Shown here in pieces: positions 43,570 through 50,361 of a stretch of DNA of 64,000 bases (its first letter is position 1; each line of letters opens with the position of its first letter). Origin of the DNA: Dehalobacter sp. DCA (GTDB taxonomy: Bacteria; Bacillota; Desulfitobacteriia; Desulfitobacteriales; Syntrophobotulaceae); assembly GCF_000305775.1 (NCBI RefSeq), contig NC_018866.1, forward strand, positions 2,313,001 through 2,377,000, given 5' to 3'. The position numbers were made by a program, and so were the translations under genes. The notes under the pieces were generated by a model, which was not told the origin of the DNA, searched no databases, and saw only the letters and a list, made by a program, of their open reading frames with translations.

Positions 43570-43582
43570 CAATCATGGTTAT

Positions 43583-44404
43583 TTACAGTTTGGCAGCCGT
43601 ATCTTTAACCGTCTCTGCCAGTTTCCGCAAGTGATCGATCGTGGCTGCATTCTCCTGAGTGGCCGCAGCCTGCTGCTGGGCGATCTGTCCCGATTCTTCA
43701 GCTGCATTGGTCATGTCGGTGACCGCCGAAGAAATCGATTCAATAATCTGCCGGACTTCTTCCGCTGCTTTTTTACTGTTTTCGGCTAACTTTCTGATTT
43801 CCTGGGCAACTACACCGAATCCGCGGCCGTGTTCCCCGGCCCGGGCTGATTCAATCGCGGCATTTAGGCCAAGCATATTCGTCTGATTCGAGATGTTTGT
43901 AATGGTGTTGATAATGACTTCAGTTTCATTAATTTTCTGGTTAGATTCCTGCGCCTTTACGGAGAGGGCTTGACCGACTTCGGCAAGTCTCCCGGCACCC
44001 ATGGCGATCTCCTCGACCGCCGAGGCAATCTGATCCAGATAATTGGACAACTGTACAGCTACCTCATTAACATCCTGCTGTTTCTTCCTTCCGGTCGCAC
44101 ATACCACCGTCCCGACAGGACTTCCGTTTTCATCAGGTATCGGTATATTAACTCCGCGAAACAACGTCCCGGTCCGGACATTAAACACGGTCTTCCTGTT
44201 CTCTTTCATGCATTTTTCGGTAGCTGTTCCCATAATCTCACTGCCGACTTCAATACCAATATTAAGCTCTTCTCCCTCGGCTACCTGAAGATAATTTTTC
44301 CCATCCGTCACGTATAAGGCCACGTCAGGAGGAAGAGCCTTAACAACATAAGGCAATATGCCGCAGAGTGCCTCAAGTGCATCTTGTCCCTTAAGTAAGA
44401 CCAT
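43583..44404 (-). CDS. Soluble methyl-accepting chemotaxis-type protein
   Basis: A 273-residue cytoplasmic receptor without membrane segments. The N-terminal sensory part (about 1-105) shows TVVCATGRK and is predicted to bind a ligand. The C-terminal signalling domain has the hairpin tip [40 protein letters not shown], trimmed here to the same pattern as short soluble MCPs such as YfmS of Bacillus. The signalling helices are short. It probably interacts with CheA/CheW of one of the chemosensory arrays; it lies next to, but is unlikely to be part of, the phage-like lysis module. Confidence 0.88.
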   Translation of the reverse strand: MVLLKGQDALEALCGILPYVVKALPPDVALYVTDGKNYLQVAEGEELNIGIEVGSEIMGTATEKCMKENRKTVFNVRTGTLFRGVNIPIPDENGSPVGTVVCATGRKKQQDVNEVAVQLSNYLDQIASAVEEIAMGAGRLAEVGQALSVKAQESNQKINETEVIINTITNISNQTNMLGLNAAIESARAGEHGRGFGVVAQEIRKLAENSKKAAEEVRQIIESISSAVTDMTNAAEESGQIAQQQAAATQENAATIDHLRKLAETVKDTAAKL

Positions 44405-44541
44405 TCTATTCCATCCTTTACTAAAACAATTATTTACACTTTATCTGAATATTCGACGCAATTAAGGCAATTCCTTTTTGTTAAAAAAATAACTTGTATA
44501 TTCAAGTAATTTTTAAGGTAGCCTACTCTGATCTTTTCAGG

Positions 44542-44910
44542 CTAAACAGGCAGTATTTGAATGTACCAGATAAAAAAGCCTGCAAGCAGCAGGAATACTG
44601 TCGTAGCAGTCCATCTGAGAATTGACAGGATTCCTTTAACCGAAGCTGCCAGGCTTTCAATATCTTTTTCTTTTTTGACGCACTCCATCTCCTGCTCTTT
44701 CATTCTTTCGTCGTGGCTGCTGAGCATCTCCTTGATATCAAAGCTGAACTCCATCAACTGCTCGCACAAACTATCTAGCCGTTTGGATTCTAGCACCGAG
44801 GAAGATTCCAGGATCGCCAGCCGTTCATCGTGCTTCTTCAAAGCCTTTTCATGATCTTTCAATCTTTCTTCAAGTTCCTTCTTTCTCTTCTCATTCTCTT
44901 CCGCTGCCAT
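44542..44910 (-). CDS. XhlA-like phage lysis accessory protein
   Basis: A 122-residue protein: an acidic-basic coiled coil (about 1-92) followed by one C-terminal membrane helix (about 97-118). This is the architecture of hemolysin XhlA-type proteins, which work with holins in phage lysis cassettes of Firmicutes, although the coiled coil here is longer than the usual 70-90-residue XhlA. GGAGG lies ahead of the ATG. A duplicated promoter-like block and a terminator hairpin lie in the 240 bases upstream, separating it from the holin gene. Confidence 0.65.
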   Translation of the reverse strand: MAAEENEKRKKELEERLKDHEKALKKHDERLAILESSSVLESKRLDSLCEQLMEFSFDIKEMLSSHDERMKEQEMECVKKEKDIESLAASVKGILSILRWTATTVFLLLAGFFIWYIQILPV

Positions 44911-45003
44911 GGCCTTTTCCTCCCTTCGTTTTCATAATCCGAATAAGCGGTCCGGATAAGACTGCTGACCGCATCAATGATTGCCTGCGTTGAGACTTAA
45001 AAT

Positions 45004-45026
45004 AAAAACGCCCTTACAAGGACGTT
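45004..45026 (-). terminator. Terminator-like hairpin between the lysis promoter block and xhlA
   Basis: Minus-strand stem AACGTCCTT/AAGGGCGTT (plus 45018-45026 and 45007-45015) followed by TTTATTTT. It can end the endolysin-holin transcript, but it also lies downstream of the promoter-like block at 45063-45127 and so before xhlA. Confidence 0.7.
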
Positions 45027-45062
45027 CCAATTAAGTTGCCAAACTATGTTTGATGTGATTCT

Positions 45063-45127
45063 CACTGTACTTATCATACCCGAGATTTTGCTTTAAAATC
45101 GGCAAATTACCGGAAAAAATTCGGAAA
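45063..45127 (-). promoter_or_regulatory. Promoter-like repeat block, copy 2 (upstream of xhlA)
   Basis: On the minus strand TTTCCGAATTTTTTCC...TTTGCCGA (plus 45099-45127), then exactly 20 bases, then TATGAT (plus 45073-45078), then ACAGTG (plus 45063-45068). Two CCGA half-sites lie 22 bases apart and no sigma-A -35 is present. The same arrangement occurs at 46996-47060. Confidence 0.6.
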
Positions 45128-45150
45128 ACAATATCTGTTGATGAAACCAG

Positions 45151-45564
45151 TTATCCAGATATGTTATTCGCCTCAGATGATCCTTGATTTTCAAGATTAT
45201 TTTTCAAATTTTCTTTGTCCATGGCCTGCAAAACAGCTTTCTCCTTCGTTGGAGCCACAATATAGTCATGCGCCGCTCCTGCGATCAACGCGACAAGAAA
45301 AGCATTGATGACGGCCAAACCAATGTTTTCGCCACTAACTTCTCCTCGAATGACCAGTGTCCAAATGATAATCAGGAAGGAAATCAGGACAGAGGACGGA
45401 CGCACGATCCAGTCCCCTGTCCCGTCTTTGGAAATTCTCTTTCCTAATATTTTCAGGTAATCTTTCAGAAAAGATACAATGACGTAGACAGCGATTACTG
45501 TACCACCGAGTGATGAAAGATCCTGCAGGGTAAAAAAAGACTGGGGCAGCGTAATAGTATCCAT
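45151..45564 (-). CDS. Holin-like small membrane protein
   Basis: A 137-residue protein with three predicted membrane helices (about 16-36, 59-77, 88-107) and a charged C-terminal tail rich in Lys, Glu and Asn. This topology is that of class I holins, which open the membrane for the endolysin. GGAGG precedes the ATG at 45564. The gene starts ten bases after the endolysin stop codon. Family assignment rests on topology and neighbours rather than on a diagnostic motif. Confidence 0.65.
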   Translation of the reverse strand: MDTITLPQSFFTLQDLSSLGGTVIAVYVIVSFLKDYLKILGKRISKDGTGDWIVRPSSVLISFLIIIWTLVIRGEVSGENIGLAVINAFLVALIAGAAHDYIVAPTKEKAVLQAMDKENLKNNLENQGSSEANNISG

Positions 45565-45574
45565 AACTTCCTCC

Positions 45575-46282
45575 TTACTTGGCTTTACAGAGATCAAGCA
45601 CTTTTTGGCAGGTATCGTAACGGTCCGCACCGATGATATTGATTGATTTTTCTGCTGCCTGATAATCGTTGCCGATCACATAGACTTTTTCTGCACAGTC
45701 AATGAATTCTTTCGTCACATTTGCGAGGTAACATACCGGTGCCTTTAAATGATCTGCCAGATAAGCTGCTGCTCTTTCATCCGGGCCTGGATTGCATAAA
45801 ATAATGTTTTGAACCACCTTTTTCCCCTCCTCACTTGAATTCGCAGAAACATTTTTTACGGGTCCTTCTTTGTTCTCTATCCCCAGAAACACAGCTGGAT
45901 TAATTTCGTTATTGTTTGTCCAGGGTGCCCTTCTGACCTCAAAATGAAGATGAGGGCCGGTGGTGTTCCCTGTTCTGCCCATCATACCGAGAATGGCACC
46001 TTCATTGACTGTCTGTCCGCGGGTCACCTTCACGGAGGCAAGATGGGCATGGATCAGATCGTAATTGCTATTCCTGGTTCTCAGGATAACGTAATTTCCC
46101 CACCCTGCCGGATCTGCACCCTGACCGCCGGCATAGGCTGTCTTAATGACAGCGCCCGCAACAGCAGCATATATGACTCTGTTTCCTGAAACCAAATCAA
46201 TTCCCTCGTGATAACCTTTACCATATACACTGTTTCTGACACCATAGGGGTAAGATACGCTTGCTGACTTTAAAGGCATCAT
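45575..46282 (-). CDS. M23 peptidase endolysin with cell-wall-binding tail
   Basis: A 235-residue peptidoglycan hydrolase. Residues about 5-145 are a LytM/M23 zinc endopeptidase with metal ligands in YHEGIDLV (HxxxD) and GPHLHFEV (HxH) and the upstream catalytic His in DLIHAHLASV. After a linker (about 150-165) the tail (VYVIGNDYQAAEKSINIIGADRYDTCQKV) resembles a cell-wall-binding type 2 repeat. There is no signal peptide, so export needs a holin, as encoded next door. The ATG at 46282 has AAGGTGG; a GTG four codons upstream is possible. Confidence 0.85.
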   Translation of the reverse strand: MMPLKSASVSYPYGVRNSVYGKGYHEGIDLVSGNRVIYAAVAGAVIKTAYAGGQGADPAGWGNYVILRTRNSNYDLIHAHLASVKVTRGQTVNEGAILGMMGRTGNTTGPHLHFEVRRAPWTNNNEINPAVFLGIENKEGPVKNVSANSSEEGKKVVQNIILCNPGPDERAAAYLADHLKAPVCYLANVTKEFIDCAEKVYVIGNDYQAAEKSINIIGADRYDTCQKVLDLCKAK

Positions 46283-46316
46283 CCGCTTTCCCACCTTTCA
46301 GATAGACCAAAGAAAA

Positions 46317-46366
46317 TAAGACCTGTCCTTTATTAGATAAATATTCATAAAGTCTCAGGTCTTATG
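46317..46366 (-). terminator. Hairpin between the second phage regulator and the endolysin gene
   Basis: ATAAGACCTG/CAGGTCTTAT outer stem (46317-46326 and 46357-46366) with an inner CTTTAT/ATAAAG stem. It is followed on the minus strand by TTTCTTT and leaves only about 35 bases before the endolysin start, with no promoter between. Confidence 0.6.
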
Positions 46367-46398
46367 CATAATATGTGGCTTGTCTTATTCTTGTGCTA

Positions 46399-46944
46399 TT
46401 AGCCGGATTTAACGAGGTGTTTTACCTTCAAATAATCGCTGAGTTTCTGATTAATATTTTTCCGGCGGTATCTTATGGTCTTTTCGTCCATATTCAACGC
46501 CAGTCCGATTTGTAAATTACTTTTTCTTTTTAAACCATAATACTGTTCACAAATCATCCGTTCCACAGGATCCAGCAAGTTCAGCGCAAAACCAATTCCC
46601 TCAATGGAAGATTCCAGATGCATGATCTCCATTTTTAGCCTAATCTTTTTTTCAAGCAAAATCACAAGCTCCCTTTGCGATTTTTCCATGGAGCGTGTAA
46701 ATTCCGCATAAGCTTGCGCAGTTGGATCACAGACTAAGCCGTTTCCTCCTCCCGTGACGGGACGATAACTCGAAACTGTTCCTTTCGAAGGAATAAGCTG
46801 ATTTACATCCAATAATATTCTTCTGATATCTTCGGCATTCTTTTCCACCGCTTCCAAAGCTCTTTTCTTGACCTGCAGTTCATCTAATTTCCGGTAATAG
46901 CTTCGCAAGGCGGCTTCCATACCTTTCATAGCGGTGTCGTTCAT
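46399..46944 (-). CDS. Phage late-regulator-like protein (ArpU/sigma-region-4-like), copy B
   Basis: A 181-residue DNA-binding protein. The N-terminal part (1-120) is predicted as long helices; the C-terminal part (about 128-172) is a helix-turn-helix like sigma factor region 4 (LDPVERMICEQYYGL, SNLQIGLALNMDEKTIRYRR). This layout matches the ArpU/phage transcription regulator group that controls late or lysis genes. It is clearly paralogous to the gene at 47177 along its whole length, including RRILLDVNQLIPSKG and the HTH. ATG at 46944 has GAGGAG. A promoter-like block lies just upstream. Confidence 0.75.
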   Translation of the reverse strand: MNDTAMKGMEAALRSYYRKLDELQVKKRALEAVEKNAEDIRRILLDVNQLIPSKGTVSSYRPVTGGGNGLVCDPTAQAYAEFTRSMEKSQRELVILLEKKIRLKMEIMHLESSIEGIGFALNLLDPVERMICEQYYGLKRKSNLQIGLALNMDEKTIRYRRKNINQKLSDYLKVKHLVKSG

Positions 46945-46995
46945 GTTCACTCTCCTCTCCGGTTGTTCCTGTATGTTCTTTATGGAGAATACTTC

Positions 46996-47060
46996 CACTG
47001 TAACAAGCATACGTTATTTTCAAGGATTAATTCGGCAAAAGCCAGGAAAAAATTCGGAAA
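46996..47060 (-). promoter_or_regulatory. Promoter-like repeat block, copy 1 (upstream of regulator B)
   Basis: Minus strand TTTCCGAATTTTTTCC...TTTGCCGA (plus 47032-47060), 20 bases, TATGCT (plus 47006-47011), ACAGTG (plus 46996-47001). It has the same spacing as the copy upstream of xhlA: CCGA half-sites 22 bases apart, no -35. Confidence 0.6.
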
Positions 47061-47073
47061 TCTCTTTGCATGT

Positions 47074-47176
47074 CTAGCACCTTGTCAACCCTAAAATGAT
47101 TATATAATGACGACAACGCGGTATTACGAGAAATCTGCCGCCAGGGTATATAAGGTTCAGGGCTGACAGGTACTAG
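47074..47176. repeat. Small inverted-end repeat element, copy B
   Basis: A 103-base element between the two phage regulators, abutting the stop codon of regulator A. Ends: CTAGCACCTTGTCAACCC on the left and the inverted form GGGCTGACAGGTACTAG on the right. Its ends and the internal AACCT match copy A at 33852-33907. Confidence 0.45.
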
Positions 47177-47716
47177 TTATTGATTCACACACAAACAATC
47201 CTGCAGGTAAAGGTTGAGTTTCTGATTAATTTTTTTCCTTCTGTACCGAATCGTTTTTTCGTCCATCCGAAGTTCTTTGGCAATTTGAAGATTGCTGTGC
47301 TCCTTAAGGCCGTAACACTTCTCACATATAGTTCGGTCAACAGGATCAAGTAGACTTAAGGCATAAGTGATCCCTTCAATGGTTGATTCAAGATAGATGA
47401 TCTGAATCTTCAGTTTGACACCGCGATGCAGCAACGCGGCTAATCTCTTCTCAAATTTTTCTACGGATGAAGTAAATTCATAATAGTTTTGCGCAGACCT
47501 GTCGCAAACGTACACACAACCGCCTGAAACAGCCATATATTGTGTAACAATCCCTCTGGAAGGTACCAGTTCATTGACATCCAGCAAAATATTTCTGATC
47601 TCATTAGCATTTTTTCTAAGGTTTTCAATAATCGCCTTTTTTACCCACAGTTCATTCAAGCTTCGATAGTAATTTTTCAGCATGTTCTCCGTGTCTGTTA
47701 TCTGTGATTTCTGCAA
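47177..47716 (-). CDS. Phage late-regulator-like protein (ArpU/sigma-region-4-like), copy A
   Basis: A 179-residue paralogue of the regulator at 46399: same helical N-terminal half (NYYRSLNELWVKKA, RNILLDVNELVPSRG) and same region-4-like HTH (LDPVDRTICEKCYGL, SNLQIAKELRMDEKTIRYRR). It is first in the minus-strand operon and driven by a near-consensus promoter with a dyad in its spacer. The TTG at 47716 behind GGGGTGTG is preferred because it gives the same length as copy B; an in-frame start at 47809 would lie upstream of the predicted transcription start and inside the promoter. Confidence 0.72.
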   Translation of the reverse strand: MQKSQITDTENMLKNYYRSLNELWVKKAIIENLRKNANEIRNILLDVNELVPSRGIVTQYMAVSGGCVYVCDRSAQNYYEFTSSVEKFEKRLAALLHRGVKLKIQIIYLESTIEGITYALSLLDPVDRTICEKCYGLKEHSNLQIAKELRMDEKTIRYRRKKINQKLNLYLQDCLCVNQ

Positions 47717-47780
47717 AACTTCACACCCCTTTTTTGCCCGCAACCAAATGTCCTTACGCTTTAATTCAAAGCGTATATTA

Positions 47781-47809
47781 ATTATATTGCTACATTGCGT
47801 AGCAGTCAA
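47781..47809 (-). promoter_or_regulatory. Promoter of the lysis module with operator dyad in the spacer
   Basis: Minus strand TTGACT (plus 47804-47809), 17-base spacer, TATAAT (plus 47781-47786). The spacer contains the perfect dyad TGCTAC-ATTGC-GTAGCA (plus 47788-47804). A 7-base-pair hairpin (plus 47756-47774) begins at the expected transcription start. Confidence 0.8.
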
Positions 47810-47853
47810 CTTCTATTTTTGGAATTTTATGTTGTAATTTATATTTTGTCCTA

Positions 47854-47882
47854 TTGAATTGCTACTCATTGTAGAGTAGAAT
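47854..47882 (+). promoter_or_regulatory. Promoter of the S24 repressor with operator dyad in the spacer
   Basis: TTGAAT (47854-47859), 17-base spacer, TAGAAT (47877-47882). The spacer holds GCTAC-TCATT-GTAGA (47861-47875), a second copy of the dyad with the same 5-base centre length as in the divergent promoter. This suggests autoregulation. Confidence 0.7.
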
Positions 47883-47902
47883 ATTTTCTTAGAGGTGATG
47901 AT

Positions 47903-48529
47903 GTGAGTTTTGGTGAAACTTTAAAATATTTGCGCCGGACGAAGAAAATTACGCAGAACCAGTTGGCCTTACACCTGGAGGTATCGCGTTCAGCTTTGTC
48001 TTTGTATGAACTTGGTTTAAGAGAACCGGATTATAAATTTCTGCAGAAAGTCTCTGATTTCTTTGGGATCTCTCTGGATAGTCTGCTGGGCAAAAACCCT
48101 GCGATGAACGAACTGCCGAATTTTAATAACGGGCATACCATTCCTGATCTTGCTATGGTTCCAATCGTCGGCCGAGTCCCCGCCGGAACCCCGGCCATTC
48201 CTTTCGAAGATATTGAAGATTATTTGCCGGTTCCCCGTTCGTTTGTCCGCGAAGATGAATTGGTCTTTGCCTTGAAGATTAAAGGTGATTCGATGATTGA
48301 TTTAGATATCAGTAACGGCGACCTTGTGCTGGTAAGAAAACAGCAAATGGCCCAAAACGGGCAGACAGTAATAGCCAGGATCAACGGGGAAGAAGTGACC
48401 TGCAAAAGGTTTTACAATGTTGATAATAGAATTACGCTTGAACCGGCCAACCCTACCTACCGGGCGTTGGAACCTGATCATGTCGAAATTGTTGGCGTTG
48501 TGTTCAAAGTCATCAAAGATATCTTCTAA
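47903..48529 (+). CDS. XRE-S24 repressor (LexA/CI-like, self-cleaving)
   Basis: A 208-residue phage-type repressor. The N-terminal XRE helix-turn-helix (about 5-60: TQNQLALHLEVSRSALSLYE) binds operators; the C-terminal S24 peptidase domain dimerises and can self-cleave. The LexA cleavage bond Ala-Gly is present at residues 94-95 (RVPAGTP), the catalytic Ser at 130 (GDSMID) and the Lys at 168 (EVTCKRF), so RecA-stimulated autocleavage is likely intact. The start is GTG with AGAGGTGA. It is divergent from the phage-like regulators and lysis genes, with matching operator dyads in both promoters; it is the probable master switch of the module. Confidence 0.92.
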   Translation: MSFGETLKYLRRTKKITQNQLALHLEVSRSALSLYELGLREPDYKFLQKVSDFFGISLDSLLGKNPAMNELPNFNNGHTIPDLAMVPIVGRVPAGTPAIPFEDIEDYLPVPRSFVREDELVFALKIKGDSMIDLDISNGDLVLVRKQQMAQNGQTVIARINGEEVTCKRFYNVDNRITLEPANPTYRALEPDHVEIVGVVFKVIKDIF

Positions 48530-48552
48530 AAAGGAAGTAAAGAAGAATAAAA

Positions 48553-48598
48553 AAGCAAAGACTCCGTTTCATTTAATTTGAAACGAAGTCTTTTGCTT
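48553..48598 (+). terminator. Terminator of the S24 repressor gene
   Basis: A long stem (AAGCAAAGACT-CGTTTCA with TGAAACG-AGTCTTTTGCTT) closed by TTTAAT. Confidence 0.85.
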
Positions 48599-48614
48599 GG
48601 GAAATAAGCTGTTA

Positions 48615-48809
48615 CTATTGATCCATCAGCTTATTTCTAGATAAGTATTTTCTTGCTTCCTTTTTTGTATAGATAATTGCTTCAACAAGCATTTTTTTAT
48701 TTTCAAAGACTTTTGGTCCTACTAATATTTCCGGTGTATTGTCATCCTCAGACAGGCAGAGTCTGGCTTTTTCCCCCATGCAGTCAATGATCCAAACTCT
48801 TATCTTCAT
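48615..48809 (-). CDS. Small hypothetical protein (64 aa)
   Basis: A 64-residue protein beginning MKIRVWIIDCMGEKARLCLSED, shortened here to its first part IRVWIIDCMG, with a predicted beta-beta-alpha layout and a basic C-terminus. The ATG at 48809 has GGAGGAGG upstream; the frame extends 93 bases further without a ribosome site. No family is recognised. The 320 bases between it and metF hold the metF terminator and AT-rich sequence only. Confidence 0.55.
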   Translation of the reverse strand: MKIRVWIIDCMGEKARLCLSEDDNTPEILVGPKVFENKKMLVEAIIYTKKEARKYLSRNKLMDQ

Positions 48810-49047
48810 AATGATTTCCTCCTCCTGATGTAAAAGAAGATCATGAAAGGAAATATTAATGGTTTTACTGCCGTGAAGCCATAATTTTTTTATTAATATC
48901 AATTTTGTTAAGACAGATCTTCATGTTGAAATTGACTAAAAATTTATCTGTTATCTTCTCCCTTCGTATTTGGCTCAAAATCTTAATGAGTAAAAGTAAT
49001 TATACCATTTACTTCCTGCGAAAATTGTAGAAATACTTGATTTTCAT

Positions 49048-49086
49048 AAAAAAATGACCTTAGGATAGTACTTTCGTCCTAAGATC
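49048..49086 (-). terminator. Terminator of metF
   Basis: Minus strand GATCTTAGGA/TCCTAAGGTC stem (plus 49056-49065 and 49077-49086) followed by ATTTTTTT. Confidence 0.85.
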
Positions 49087-49129
49087 AATCTTCGGCATAG
49101 AATAAAAAAAATCTATTCAAAAATCACAA

Positions 49130-50005
49130 TTACAGCAAGCCCTTCTCTCGCAGGATTTTAACAATACCGGCTGTTGATTCGCTTCTGTCCATAGTGTAGA
49201 AATGCAAGCCGCAGGCTCCTTCTCGGAGGAGTTCTTCGCACTGTGCCGCAGCGTATTGAATACCAAATTCCACTAGGGCATCCGCATCGCCTTCCGGCAA
49301 TGAAGCAATTCCTTTTTTTAATTGTTCCGGTATGATGGCCCCGCAGTTTGCTGCAAGCATTTCCATCATTTTGACACTGTAGACAGGCATCAGGCCAGGA
49401 ATAACAGGAACAGTAATGCCGCTCTTTTGGCAGCGCTCCAGCAAATGATAGAAGTAAATATTGTCATGAAAGAAGTTGGCAATGACAAAATCCGCGCCTT
49501 GATCCACCTTATACCTTAAGTATTCAATATCCTTTTCCAAGCTTGGCGCCTCAAGATGACCTTCGGGATATCCTGCTACCCCTATACAAAAGTTATAATT
49601 CTTTTTGGCAAACGTTACGAGTTCATAAGCGTAGTGAATGGTATCCGCAGGAATTTCCTTCGCTCCGTCTTTGCCCAGGTCTCCACGCAGTGCCAAGATG
49701 TTCTCAATCCCAAGGTCCCGGTAAGCATCCAGCACTGCAGCCACTTCGTCCAGCCTTAAACCATAAGCCGCGAGATAAGCAACAACTTCGAGCTTTTTCT
49801 CCTGCTTCAATTTCTTGACCAGTTCATAAGATCCTTCCCTTGTTGACCCACCTGCCCCGAAGGTGACCGAAACAAAACTCGGATCAAGGCTCGCTAAGAC
49901 ACCAAGCGTCTTTTCGAGTGTTTCCGCATTTTTTTCCGTCCGTGCGGGAAAATATTCAAAAGACAAGGTTGGCTTGCCGGTTTTGAATAATTCAGATATT
50001 TTCAT
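49130..50005 (-). CDS. metF: Methylenetetrahydrofolate reductase
   Basis: Reduces 5,10-methylene-THF to 5-methyl-THF for methionine synthesis and, in acetogens, the methyl branch of the Wood-Ljungdahl pathway. The 291-residue TIM-barrel protein has the N-terminal FEYFPARTEKN (catalytic Glu), SVTFGAGGSTR, LALRGD and the PGLMP motif near residue 200. Start ATG at 50005 has AAGGAGAG; an ATG six codons upstream has none. No metV or other Wood-Ljungdahl genes are adjacent, so a methionine-related role is the simplest reading. Confidence 0.95.
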   Translation of the reverse strand: MKISELFKTGKPTLSFEYFPARTEKNAETLEKTLGVLASLDPSFVSVTFGAGGSTREGSYELVKKLKQEKKLEVVAYLAAYGLRLDEVAAVLDAYRDLGIENILALRGDLGKDGAKEIPADTIHYAYELVTFAKKNYNFCIGVAGYPEGHLEAPSLEKDIEYLRYKVDQGADFVIANFFHDNIYFYHLLERCQKSGITVPVIPGLMPVYSVKMMEMLAANCGAIIPEQLKKGIASLPEGDADALVEFGIQYAAAQCEELLREGACGLHFYTMDRSESTAGIVKILREKGLL

Positions 50006-50041
50006 ACTTCTCTCCTTATCCATTTTCTTATGTTATTACTT

Positions 50042-50104
50042 GCGTCAACCATATTGCGTTAAGGTTTAACCGGTTGCCAAATCATGGTGATTGACAGCTG
50101 CTAG
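50042..50104. repeat. Possible degenerate copy C of the small inverted-end element
   Basis: The ends GCGTCAACC and TTGACAGCTGCTAG, with internal AGGTTTAAC, resemble copies A and B (33852-33907, 47074-47176), but less closely. Confidence 0.25.
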
Positions 50105-50140
50105 TGATATATTAATTCAGAACGATGATTTCTGCAAGCG

Positions 50141-50206
50141 TATACTTTTATAACATATACTTTTATAGCGAATACTTTTATCATATACTTTTATAGCAGT
50201 ACTTTT
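50141..50206 (+). repeat. Tandem array of TATACTTTTATA repeats
   Basis: Four near-perfect copies of TATACTTTTATA begin at 50141, 50156, 50170 and 50184, with a partial fifth near 50199, at a period of 13-15 bases. It lies in the 356-base gap between metF and carB. The remainder of that gap is AT-rich, and no riboswitch or T-box pattern was recognised there. Confidence 0.8.
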
Positions 50207-50361
50207 GGACATTAACGGCATTTGATTATTATGTATATAGAATACATAATTCTTTATGAAAAGCATCATCTTGTCTTGTTTTTTCTGATAAAATGGTGTG
50301 AGGCTCTTACATAAAAATACACTATTTCAGCTTTATTTTTTATAAAGAAAGGAAATACAAC

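Noticed and set aside
43583..44404. Soluble chemotaxis protein as a member of the lysis module
   Set aside because: It is on the same strand, but it has no phage relationship and about 137 bases separate it from xhlA; co-regulation is not supported.
43399..49129. Complete or inducible prophage
   Set aside because: No integrase, replication, packaging or structural genes and no flanking attachment-site duplication were seen; only regulator and lysis genes are present.
50141..50206. CRISPR array
   Set aside because: The repeat unit is only 12 bases with 1-4 base gaps; there are no spacers and no cas genes.
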